From positions 485,976-549,975 of the forward strand of contig VZRN01003449.1 of assembly GCA_013397935.1 (NCBI GenBank): 64,000 nt of DNA. Reading direction: 5' to 3'. A program made the position numbers and the translations under genes. Below the pieces are notes generated by a model. It saw nothing but the letters and a program-made list of their open reading frames with translations, was not told the origin of the DNA and did no database searches. This DNA is from Dasyornis broadbenti. Lineage: Eukaryota; Chordata; Aves; Passeriformes; Dasyornithidae. Positions 1-35,985 of this stretch are shown piece by piece (the first letter of the stretch is position 1; every line of letters begins with the position of its first letter).

Positions 1-1482
1 ATAATGCACATACCACATGCCTAGGAGACCAAGACAGCTGAGGGAAGAGAGTTTAAGAGTTCTGGAGATGATGACATAGGTCTTGGGACTGTAGTAAATG
101 TTTGGGAGATGGAGCAATTTGATGGGTTTTCTATTTTTTTTAAAGTTTGGGAGTTTTTAGTTGAATTCTTTCCATGGGTTTTCCACACACCTCCTCCCCC
201 CTCACAAGTGGTGCTTCATTAAATTGAGTGTACAGCCCTTGACAAGCCGAGAGTGCCTCTCCTTCACAGGTTCCTCTGGGTTTGGGTCCTGTCCCCATCC
301 CCAGTGCTGGGCCAGCCATATTATTTGGCAGCTGTTACATCAACACAAATCTGCAAGGCATATCTGGTGTTAGCTAGAGGGAAACCATCCTGGAAATGCA
401 TACAGTTCTCACGTAGCCAGAGAGCCAGGTGTAGCACTTCTCTGCGACATTACAGCTAGTGATAATACAATGCTTTAATATGTCTGTTAAATAATTGCAT
501 GGTCTTGTTTCAAGACTGGGTTTCTCTTCAATTACATTAGCAGAGCTACCTTCGTGTTTTTAGCTAGGGAAGGTAATACGTGAGTTTTCCTGCTGATGTA
601 CAGCAAGCTAGCAAGTTTGCTAATACTGTCAGATGTAGGTACATCTCTGAAAATGACCAAGTAATGTTGATGTGTGAATGGAGAAAATGTTATGTCCAGT
701 CAATGAAGTGTGTTTGATAGGGAATTTTGTAGGCAAAGAGATCAGTTCCTGAGCAAGCTTAGAGAGGCAAAGTTAAGAGTCCAGCTTGTGAGAGACAACT
801 GCCATTGTGCTTTAAGTGACTTCGCCACAATTTTTTTCCTTTTTTGTGAGTCTTGTGCAAGTCATTCGAATGCTTTTTATATTCAGAATTTGTTGGAACA
901 TTTGCTGCAGTATTGAGATACAAGACCACGAAAGGACTATTAAAAGCTCATCTTGTTTAAAAATGTTTAATGGTATCTTTTCAAGACTCATTGTAAAAAT
1001 AATTCAGTGCATATTGAAAATCTGTATTAGGAAGTAATTTCTTAGAACTGTACAGGAGATGACAGGAAAACAGAACTACAGCTGAGATCTCCAAATGCCT
1101 GCCAAACGAACATGGATTGTAAGCATTAGGGCTATTGCTTCCAACAAAATTTTGTTTTGATGAAACCCCATGTCAGGATGAATAAGCTTTCATTAATAGC
1201 TCTGAAGGATTTTTCCTAGGATCCATTATCTGCTTTCTCAGTTCCATCTTTTCAGATTTCATTAACATTTGTTTTTCTCTGGCATCAACATGCTAGTTCC
1301 AGTGATGGGAGTAGAGTCATGTTTTCTCAGAATCAATATTACATAGTGAGAACAAAATAACAAATTATGATCGTATTTTCCTGAGGCATCCTTTCTTTAA
1401 TTAGTAGTGTGCTATACATTTAATAAGCTTTCAAATATTAAATGTTAATCAATTTCATTTTCAATGGAAAAAATTTCTGCAG
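1..1482 (+). other. JAK2: JAK2 intron 10 (3' part)
   Basis: AT-rich intronic DNA runs up to the exon 11 acceptor. I looked for the exon coding the first half of SH2 and did not find it, so it lies before base 1. No recognisable repeat was seen. Confidence 0.7.
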
Positions 1483-26718
<25,236 letters not shown>

Positions 26719-27785
26719 GAAAACTGTCCCTCCTTCAGAGGATGAGTTGGAATGCAGAACAAAATGCACTTGGTCACCTCTGTATATTTGACATATGTAC
26801 ATGTGCACACATCTTACCCTTGCTGGAAGTAAAGTCTATGTGGCAAATACCCTATCTCAATCTGCATACTGAGGAATCCTGCTGGGGCTTTTTTATCATG
26901 ATATATTTGTTACTATGAGAATATGTTGAAATTCTCAATAGGGAAAGAAATTATTTTTCTAAATTAAATAGTGGATAATCATTCAGCAACGCCATTATTT
27001 GCCTTTCTTGGCAATACAAAAAAGATGTGACTTAAAATGTGATGAAAGTAAGAGATAAAAAACCAGTGTATTTCCTTGTTGAAATGGAGATGTCCAGAAA
27101 AGACTTCTAGAAATACTTTCACACTGAGTATATAGTGACTTGGCACTCTCTATTGTGTGTTGCACCAAGACTTTTGTCTGTTAATACAGTTCTGTGATTT
27201 TCTTCATTGTTGATGCAGAACTGGCTTCTCTGAGTAACAAAACAGAAGTGGTTCGATGTGCTTGTCTGAATCAGTTGTCAGCCAGCAGTATATCCAAAGA
27301 GATGTAATAGGTTGGGTGATGTACTGTAAGTGTTCTGAGGGAAAGGGAGCAAATTGTGCGTAATTGGGAGAGACAGAAAATTTACTAATCCATGCAAAAA
27401 TCTTAATTTGAAAATGAAAAGATGTTACCCTTTGTTTCTCACTCTTCTCTTCCCTTGTTGAGAAAGTATTAGATTGCCTTTATAGTATTGAAGATACAGT
27501 GATAACACATAAAAGTGAAGTCACTTTACACAAGGCAGTGTTGTCATCTTAAGTAAGGAAAAGCTAAACATACTGCTTTTAAATGCTGCTCTTTTATTCT
27601 TTCCTTCTTTGTAGTTTTCATGCAGTTGTGTGCCTATGAATTGGGAACTTTCAAAGCAGGATTAAAAATCTAGAAAATGCCCTCATTTTCACAATTCCTC
27701 ACTTTGCTGTTAAGATGATCATCTATAATATCTTCCTTCCAGCACAGAAAAATAATACTTACAACTGAGTATCTGATATGGCCAG

Positions 27786-27830
27786 TCAGGCCTGTTTTGT
27801 ATTAACCACATCAGGCCTGTTTTGTATTAA
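27786..27830 (+). repeat. 20-bp direct repeat in JAK2 3' UTR
   Basis: tcaggcctgttttgtattaa occurs at 27786-27805 and again at 27811-27830, a 25-bp period. It is a recent tandem duplication. Confidence 0.9.
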
Positions 27831-29422
27831 AGTGGCCCAAGCCCATTTCTTTCTGTGGTAACACCCAACATGAGACTATTTGGAAGGTGGAGTTACAAGT
27901 GCAATTGCTCCGCACTCAGCGGAGGGCAAGGACATGATTCCAGTTACTGAGAACTGGAAGGAGATCAGAGCTACCTGAATGCTGTATAATTCAGCTTTTG
28001 AAATAAGAAACAAAATTTTTTGGAGAAGAGAACGCTTCGTTTTTGCCTTGAGGCATAAAACTTGGGGATAATCTCATATCTCAAAGCAGTATAATTGCAG
28101 GGTCTGTTTATTTTTAGTTCAAGTAGTCTTGTTTGTATGTTTGTTTTTACTTCAGCATTATTGTTTGCAAAGTAAAATGCTTGTTATTTTCTTGGACTTC
28201 CAGTGAGAGAAGTTCAGTTAAGGGGATATACAGCTTGTCAAACTGACCTGACGTCCAGATTTATATTTAAAATTAAGTGTTCATTTTTAAAATTTATGGC
28301 AGTGAGCTAGTGAAACAGAGGTTACTTTCACTTCGGGGCCTCCTTAAGTTTTGTGGTTAACTACATCCATCTTATCAGAAATTGAAGAAACTCAACTTCT
28401 AAAAATTTTTTTTAAATCCCTACATAGTGTAAAATAGTGCCAGTATAGCAGTGTTTTGTACCACTATGATGTTTCTCTCCCACAATCACTCCTACAAAAT
28501 TACTATTTTATAGTTTGAGAAAGTGTTAAATAGGGAGAGCAGCATCAGCTCTCTTTCTGCCCCTTGTGTTTAAAACTATTTCTGTTAGTGTTCTTGCCAC
28601 CAAGCACTTGCATACATGATTTTTCAAACTAATTTCTCAGTCAGTTTTTAAGCTGCAAAGAACTTTGAAGTGCTTTGTTCAATTTAACGTGTTTTCACAA
28701 TTTCTATATATTGCTTTGAGGATTTGGAATTTTGTGAAAAAAATGTCTTTGCATTTGTAGTCTCAGTTATGTGTACGTGTTTTTTGTAACAAAAAACATA
28801 AAGCTTTAAAGCATTGAGACAGCATTTTAGCTGGATAACATATGCAGGATTTATGTAAAACTTGCAGTGTATGACACTCAGTAGCTCACTGGTTTCAAAT
28901 ATGTAGTAGACTATACATAATTTATGTAAAAATCTCAGGGAAGTTTGTGTAATGCAATGAAGAAATCTTCCAGTCTGCTATTTTTTCAAGTGAATTAAAG
29001 GTCTTTTTCTTGTTCTACTACAGTATGACTAATTACATAGTCTATTTGATTGCATAAATGTAGTGGTGAACTCATGGATGATTTTTAAGTGTCTTGCGGA
29101 ATTCTATTTTTTTTTTTACTTTAATACTATATCGTTTTTAGAGAAAGCCATATCCTTACACTGCAGTGTAATTTTGTTCCATTGGTCAGAGACAGTCTTT
29201 TGTATCAACCAGAGGCCTGTGCAGAGGGCTTGATTATTTGGGATGAATGTTCTTAGCTGGGAGAATAGGACCAAGTAGTGCTTAGGACTCGGGGGATGTA
29301 TAGTCATCTGCAGTGTCAATATTTGGGTCCCAGAGCAGACCCAGTGGCTTTCTCAAAAAGCTGTTGAGGATGTAAATGCAGTGATTTTGCTGAATTTGTT
29401 ACTGCCAATTGTGTAACCTTTA

Positions 29423-29428
29423 AATAAA
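29423..29428 (+). terminator. JAK2: Candidate JAK2 polyadenylation signal AATAAA
   Basis: AATAAA lies about 2.7 kb after the JAK2 stop, followed within 30 nt by an A/C-rich stretch. AATAAA at 29909-29914 is the next alternative. The choice between them is inferred. Confidence 0.4.
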
Positions 29429-29450
29429 CCCACCACCACCACCAACAAAA

Positions 29451-31285
29451 CAACAAAAAACACTGTATTTTGTATTTTGAAAGCTCTCATATCTACAGTA
29501 GCATTGATAATGTCATATTTTTACATAGCCTTTGTATTAGTAGACTAAGTTTTGTTTTAGAAATTGTCTTCAGTTGGCATTGCATTTGTCATACATTAGT
29601 GTAATCATTATGCTACCCAAAATGCTGTTTGGTTTTTTTGGTAGAAAAAGTGCTGATTTATGTATACATGACTGCTACTACAATGTAGAATTAAAATATT
29701 AACCACTGCTTTGCACTTATATTTGAAGTGAAGTATTTTTATAAGTGCGCAATATATCTTATAGAATCTCTGCAATCAAGTATTGTGTTGTGTAGTATTG
29801 GTTTGTTGTCTATCAGTATAAATATGTTAAGTTTCAAAGTTAGTTTTTAAATATATTCCACACAGTATTCCACAAATTTGGAAGAGTCATGTAGTAAGCC
29901 AGAGGAGGAATAAATTTTCAAGAAAAGAAACCCATGTTCTTGTCAAGTCCTAGAACTGGTATAGTTGAGATAATTGTTACTAAACGTACTGATGAATATA
30001 ACTGTAAAAAATTATATTTTCCCCCTGAAATTAAATTTTTAATTGTTGCATTTAGTTGAGATGTTGACCAGCTGCCTTGAAATGTGTGAGAAAAGATGTT
30101 ACTGTATGAAATACGAAGAAATGTAATTCTTGTGTCAAGAAAGCAAGCTTTTCAGGAATGTAGGATCACAAACATCTAGATACTAGAATTCTGAGAGCAA
30201 AAGTAAAGGTATAGAAAAACAGGACTAAAGAAAGAAGGCTGATGTTCAGCACAGGAGAAGCTTTCTGAAATGTGAAATGCACAATGAATTATGAAAAACT
30301 GATGTCTACTGAAAATGCCATACCATGAAAAATATGTGCTAATATATTACTAAACTGTGTATTGTCTGCCTTAAGTCTAAAGTATTCACAGACACCTAAC
30401 ATAGCTGAAAAAAAATTCAAGAATTACTAGACCAAAAGAAATTACTAAGTGTTGTGCCATGCCAGACAACGATTCTGAAAAGGTGTTTGATTAAGAAGTT
30501 TTTTTCTGATTTTTTGTTTTTGAATAAGAGGTTTACAGTACTTTATATTAAAGTAGAAAAAGTCCCTTGGTGGTAGGGAGCAGGGAGAAGACACCTGCTA
30601 CTTATGATTGAAATGTAAACATTTAAACACATGGTTTTTTTGAAGAGAACATGAAAAGGATATTTTTTAGAAAACTGTGTATCCATACCTGAAACTTAAC
30701 TGTGTGTTTCCTTTGCATTTGGATAGTGAAAATAAAATAACTGAATTCAACAAATGACAAATGCCTGCCAGCATTTTCTTTTGTACAGTACCTAAAATTC
30801 ATTACTGGTGTTTGAATTACTGCTGAAGACAGCTTTCTGTTGGAAGAGGTAGAATACAGCACATACAACTTTCTGGCCTGCCTAGAATAACTATATGAAA
30901 TGTTTATCCTTTGGAAGAAACTTAGCTGTATCAAAGTAAAGGTATTATAATAGGTGTTACCTAAACGGTAAAACTGGGGTTTTTAAATCTTATTAATGTT
31001 TTCACTAAGTGAATCAATTTGGGATGAAGAAACATTTCCTTTTGTTCTCAGTATTTGGAGAGATGTAAGTCTGTAAGACAGAGGTGGCTTACACCACCTT
31101 GCAATTCTTAAATTTGTTAGAAGTTATAGTGTCTTGATTTTTATTACTTTGTCATCTTTCCATGTGATTTTGCTGTAACTTAACAGGAAAATTACCACCA
31201 CTTTTAATGAAAATTACTGCCATTTACCTTGAACAGAGTTGAATGCTCTTATTATGTACACAACTGGTGTATCTAAAGGAGTCCA
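29451..31285. other. Intergenic, no gene recognised
   Basis: AT-rich sequence after the presumed JAK2 3' end. The JAK2 UTR could extend to the AATAAA at 29909-29914. No repeat or coding signal was recognised. Confidence 0.6.
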
Positions 31286-31452
31286 TCCTCATTGTCCATG
31301 GTAGCAGTCCGTGGTAGTAGTCCATGGTAGTTATGACATACAGTGGCAGTGTCATTCAGCAATCAATACCATACAATGGAGCACTGCAGACTGTTCTCAC
31401 CCAAAAATCAAAGCCCCTTGAGGTCCGCATCATATTTCCCCATCCCTTGGCA

Positions 31453-31905
31453 TTATCCACCAAGTGCACCCACGTCCTTGTGCAAAAGCAATCCCACAGA
31501 TGGCCTTGCCTTTGCTTGAGGCAGGACTAATCCAAACAGTCTTCCCCAACACATTCCCCGTATGGACCATGGGGTCTTTATTCCCTTCTGCAGTACATGG
31601 AGGTTTTTGGGCAGGGCTGAATTAGTAGAGCCTCCACTGTTAACCAACCAGGTGACTTTTGCTAAATGTAGATTCCAGTGTTTGAAGGTTTCCCCATCCG
31701 TTGCTTCCAAGGTGATTTTTGACAGTCCATTGTACTGTTTAACTTTCCCAGAGGCTGGTGCATGACAGGGAATATGATGCAGCCACTCAATACCATGCTC
31801 TCTGGCCCAGGTGTCTATGAGGCTGTTTTTGAAATTAGTCCTGTTGTCCAACTTGCTTCTTTCAGGGCTGCCATGTCCTGACAGGACTTGCTTTTCAAGG
31901 CCCAA
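31453..31905 (-). pseudogene. ERV-L pol (integrase C-terminal part), fragment
   Basis: The 150-codon minus frame matches the integrase region of class III (ERV-L) retroviruses, including the HAPASGKVKQYNGL and LAKVTWLVNS segments. It lacks the zinc-binding N-terminus and the first catalytic residues. Related but broken sequence extends to about 32160 upstream and 31290 downstream. Non-functional. Confidence 0.8.
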
Positions 31906-32784
31906 GATGGTGTTCAGGTGGTGGCATGAGGCCGCATGGTTGTCTCCACCACTGTAAGCACATAGCGCTTGCCTTGGCAGGTTTGTGTGAGTGTGGTGTA
32001 ATCAAACTGCCAGGCCTCCCCATATTTTTCTTTTGACCGTCATCCACCATGCCACAGAGGTTTACCCACTTGGTCTGCTGGATTGCAGCATACGTTTCAC
32101 AGTGTCCTGGTTACGGAGAAAGGGGATGGAATTTTTAGTGCTGTGTGGGTGTAACCACATGGTTTATTGCATACCACACACATGTCAATGAAGATACAGT
32201 TTCAGCAGGAGAAGCCAAGGATTGGAAGGGAAAGTGAACCATCTTGGCCCTCCCTAGCGAGAAGGTGTCAGGATCAGCCTGGTGTACTCAGCCCCAGGTC
32301 CCTTTTCTGTTCCTTTGAGCCCAGTGGAATGAGTACACCCTGCACTGGCAGAGCAGAAGCAGCCATGCATAGCCCAAAACCCCAGCTGAGCCAAGCCAGG
32401 TGGCACTGGTGCTGAAGTCAGCTGCACGGCACCAAGCCAAAGCAGGGAAACACTGCCAAACACAGTTGAGCTTGACAGTCCAGAAAAAAAGAAAAAAAAA
32501 AAAAAAACAAAAATAAGTGGGCAGCACAACATGGATGATCTAGCTTCCAAGGAGTTTGTTTTGTCCCAGCTCTTAGTTGCTTTCAGTCTGGTGGAGGGAG
32601 GGAACATTAAGCTATGGGAGCTTTCTTCACCATTTTGCCTTTGGGCACTATCTGCATGAAGCCTTTTTATTTGTTCACAGTGGCGAACACCCTTTTGTGT
32701 ATTAGGTCTTCCTTGAAAGAAAAGCTTTCCCTCACATTTGACAGAAGTCATGTCCAGAGGCTGAGTTTCTGTCCTTCTCCCAAT

Positions 32785-33105
32785 TCACTTGTCAATGCCC
32801 TCATTCTGTGAGAAGGATCCCAGTTGCTTGACTTGACTACCATCTATTGGTGCCACAATATGCCAACATTGGAGCAGATGGGTCAACAGGGGCTCTCCTG
32901 ACTGGTGGCTGAAACTTTTTCCCATATCTTGCAGCTCACCCAGGGATGGGGATTGGGTACTTGCCTCTTCCTCTAGTGTTAAGCGTCCTGCTTTCTCTTC
33001 ATCCCTCACTGAGCGAACTGATTTGGTTTTGAATTTCTTCACCTGTACAGGGTAGGCTGCTACTGGCAGGTGTTCCTCTGGTTCAGCTTCAGTCTGAGGG
33101 GCCAC
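32785..33105 (-). pseudogene. ERV-L gag fragment
   Basis: The 106-codon minus frame resembles the N-terminal half of ERV-L Gag (KKFKTKSVRSVRDEE, SPSLGELQDMGKSF, LLTHLLQCWH). Upstream sequence toward 33130 has no clear initiator, and the downstream gag is frameshifted. Non-functional. Confidence 0.7.
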
Positions 33106-33130
33106 AGTGCCTGTTGTTCTGCTTTCCTCC

Positions 33131-34079
33131 TCCTCCTCCCCTGAGGGTACTGTCTAGTAACAAGCAGTGTCCTATAAGGGCCAGGGCCAAACACTCTCCT
33201 AAAAACCGTTTTATTCAAATTTGCTTCTGTTGTCTGTATTTTAAGGTCTTCAAATTGAGTGATTGAAGAGAGAGGAAGATGTCAAACATGTTCTCCTTGC
33301 ATAACAAATGACAGAAAGGAATACTTAAAATTTTCAATCTTGGGTCTTGAACTAGTGTACCTGTGGAGATAAATCTGATTATACACACAAGAGATCGCAA
33401 ATAATTAATTTCATTATAGTAAGGGACAATAATAAGAATTTAATTATGTCAGATGACTTCAATAAAGATACCTGCCACCTTGTAAAAGACTTTCAGAAGA
33501 ACTGGAAATGTGAGAAGAACCAAAAGCTAGATTAAGTATTCCAGGAGAAAAAAGGATGCTATTGCGGAGTTGTATCAGAACTGTCTAAACAAGGATAGCA
33601 AAAACTTCCTGTTTAAGCTCAAAGTATGTGATCAGTACAAACATTTTAAGTATATACAATCAATTTTAGCTGGGTGATATGTGGTTGAATGGTGCATGGT
33701 GGAAGAAAATTAGCGTTTTGTTTCAACCCCCTCAGTAACACAGCTGCAGTCACATTATTGACTTCTTAAAAAGAAAAAAAGCCATGAAACTTACTAAATC
33801 TTGTCAAATCACTCCTAAACTTCATTTAATTCTGTTGAATTTATTAAATGTTGTTAAATTATTATTTTACCTCAATAAAACACATTGCTGCTTCTCTCTT
33901 TTGAGATGTATTCCGCTCATGCACAGCATTCAGCTAGTATCAGTTCTCAGCCCTAGATCACTGGTTCATTTTTGGTAGTTAATTACACTTGGGAATTTTA
34001 GTAAGCATTGGGGCATGGAGAGAGGTACTAAAAATGGGGGTTTTAAAAATTCTCTATGTCATTATTTGTTTTAATACTC
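33131..34079. other. Intergenic, no gene recognised
   Basis: AT-rich sequence between two fossil elements. No LTR was identified next to the ERV-L remnant. Confidence 0.55.
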
Positions 34080-34630
34080 CTTTATTTTCTGAAACTTACG
34101 ACTTTATCTTGGCCATTTTTTCTTGTGATTCCCACTGTGTACACGTTCTCAGCTAGACCTTTTGCAGTGGTAATTAAGTAGCACCTTTCTCCATCTTTTG
34201 CAGAGTGCTTCAACATCTTTCCTGAATTTTCTGTGTAGTTTGTGTCCTTCTGTATCACTTTCTCATCAAAATGGTAATTGGAATTTCCCATCAATATGAA
34301 GTTTTTCTGCTTTTGATAAGTCCTTTGATCACCCAAATAAAGACTCTCCATTAACTACTATTATATTTACCTACCATAGCCTACCATAGTCTCCTATATG
34401 ACAGCTATATTGTTCAGTCACACTAGCTTCCAAAAGCCCTGCTGGACTAAGGAATAAGAATAAACATCCTGGAAATAACCTTCTAGTTTTAGCTGTCTTT
34501 CCTGAACAGGCCATACATGCCTGTATAGACTATCCAACCAAATCTCCATCATGCCAGTTAAGACATGATTTTCAAGATGATTTAAGATATCAAGCCTTTT
34601 CTGTTTCCTGTCCTCTTGCATCACTATGTA
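34080..34630 (-). mobile_element. Degenerate CR1-type endonuclease region, antisense
   Basis: Two minus frames in order, 34418-34624 then 34082-34351, recall the apurinic endonuclease domain of CR1 ORF2. The first has GMMEIWLDSLY, like the ITETWW-D-S motif. The second has FILMGNSNY, like the LVLMGDFN motif, then NYTENSGKML and ends near VGITRKNG. Most conserved positions are altered. Assignment is by pattern only. It could be a related non-LTR element. Confidence 0.45.
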
Positions 34631-34879
34631 ATAAACTAATTATAGTGTGTGTATATATAAATGCTGGTTATCTGCTAGTATATAATGAACAATAGCATAC
34701 AATGAATAAATATTTGTATATAAATAACTAAGATATGTCAGTTTAGCTCTCTCAATACCACACCAGGAAAATACTTCTTTCCACATCCAAGTCTTTATAT
34801 GAACTCCTGTTTTGTATATGGCTCCTTGGTTTATATCCTGGTCAGCACATCTGCAGGAGAAATCTCAGAGGAATGCAGG

Positions 34880-35215
34880 TGGGTGGGTGGGTTGCTGGGT
34901 CCTTGGCAAGGCTTCTGTCCCCCACTCTTCCCACAGCAGGCTAAGCTGCAGGGTGACACCAGGCTCCTTGAGGCATTACTCTGACAGGGCCTGAAAATTC
35001 CTCAAAGCTGGAGACCGCACAGTTTCTCTGGATCCTGGCCATGCTGCCAAATCTGTCCTTGTGGGCTAAAGACTTCTTTTTATCTCCAGCCTACACCTCT
35101 GTTGGTTCACTTTATCGATATTGTCTCTCAACCTCTCCCCATATACTGCTGTGAAGAACCTTGCTCCTTGATGACCTCTTCACTGACAGCAGGGTACTGT
35201 GTCATGGGGATTTTT
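34880..35215 (-). mobile_element. CR1 LINE fragment, antisense, 3' region
   Basis: The complement shows the CR1 3'-UTR-proximal pattern: a ttctt-cacagcagt-tat segment near 35150, then caacagaggtgtaggctggagataaaaag at about 35075-35105, then ctgtgcggtctccagctttgaggaattttcaggccctg at about 34990-35030. Divergence is high and the boundaries are approximate. Confidence 0.6.
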
Positions 35216-35349
35216 TTGGATCCTCCAATTACCTGTTCAGGTCACCTAATATAGTTTAGCTATAATCTAAGTTTATGGTTAAATTTAGACTCAAAGATAA
35301 AATTAAAGAGATTGTTGTGTTAAGGAAATTTCCCAGTCTGATCATTCAG

Positions 35350-35985
35350 GTGTGGGCAGAGACTTTCAGAGCTGGGATCAAAGCTACTCCAGAGTGGGCA
35401 GCTCCAGTGAGCTGATGGCTGCCCCCCTTGACTCTCTGCACACCCCACTCACACCCAGTCAGACTAAGATTCCTTGTCGGTTTGGCCCCAGGTTCCCCAG
35501 AGCAGAGACTCAGACATCTCTGTCCTTCATGCAATTTATTCATGGTGCAGTAACACAGAAAAAGCCCAAGGTGCCTCCAAGGAGAGATGCTGAACAAAGG
35601 AATCCCTGGGCTTTTATACCCTCACAGTCAGGGCAGCAAAGGTCTCATTCTTCCATCTGCCTCCTCGTCTGGAGGCTGCTGAGTCCAGGCTGGCTCCCGC
35701 TGTATCTCTGAGTGTCCAGTATCACATAGGTAGCACCACGAGTCTCAGTGCCCTTTGTTATGCAAAAGGTTTGCAAAGGCTCCATACCAGTTCGTGGCCT
35801 CTTGCTTTGGGCTGGCACCACCCAGAGCTCAGTCTGCACCTGACACTGCAGCTGCCCTCCAAGCTGTCTGTACTGAATGTATTCCCTAACCCTTGGATGC
35901 TGCCTGGCTAAAAGGGGCAATAGTTTAACCACGTTAGGAATAAAGAGCAATGATGGTTCTCTTACACACACTACCATGGAAAAGG
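35350..35985 (-). mobile_element. Solo LTR of an endogenous retrovirus, antisense
   Basis: This GC-richer block reads on the minus strand as an LTR. It has TATAAAA (complement of ttttata at 35612-35618) and, about 75 nt downstream in its own direction, AATAAA (complement of tttatt at 35535-35540), giving U3-R-U5 spacing. The left end tgtgggcag fits a TG terminus. The right end is near actacca at about 35977, and no clean target duplication was found. Minus frames inside (35645-35977, 35346-35597) are not genes. Confidence 0.6.

Larger units (their letters stand above)
26719..29450 (+). other. JAK2: JAK2 3' UTR (extent inferred)
   Basis: AT-rich non-coding sequence continues the last JAK2 exon with no further open frame of note. 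The first canonical AATAAA I find after the stop is at 29423-29428 and a second is at 29909-29914. The ATTAAA variants at about 27661 and 28995 could give shorter ends. The true end cannot be fixed without RNA data. A 20-bp imperfectly spaced duplication lies inside (see 27786-27830). Confidence 0.55.
31286..33130 (-). mobile_element. Endogenous retrovirus ERV-L remnant, internally deleted, antisense
   Basis: Minus-strand reading gives a Gag-like segment at 32785-33105 with the ERV-L gag signatures SVRSVRDEEKAGR, SLGELQDM and AKQLGS-like QVKQLGS. Broken gag continues to about 32640. After a stretch with no protease, RT or RNase H (about 32170-32640, including an A/G-rich tract at 32480-32507), the C-terminal integrase region follows at 31453-32160: WAREHGIEWLHHIPCHAPAS, HWNLHLAKVTWLVN and the C-terminal domain down to about 31290. 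Frameshifts and stops separate the parts and no LTRs were identified at either side. It is a defective fossil with no complete frame. Confidence 0.8.

Noticed and set aside
35352..35711. 119-codon plus frame
   Set aside because: It is antisense to the LTR at 35350-35985 with TATA and poly-A signals on the minus strand.
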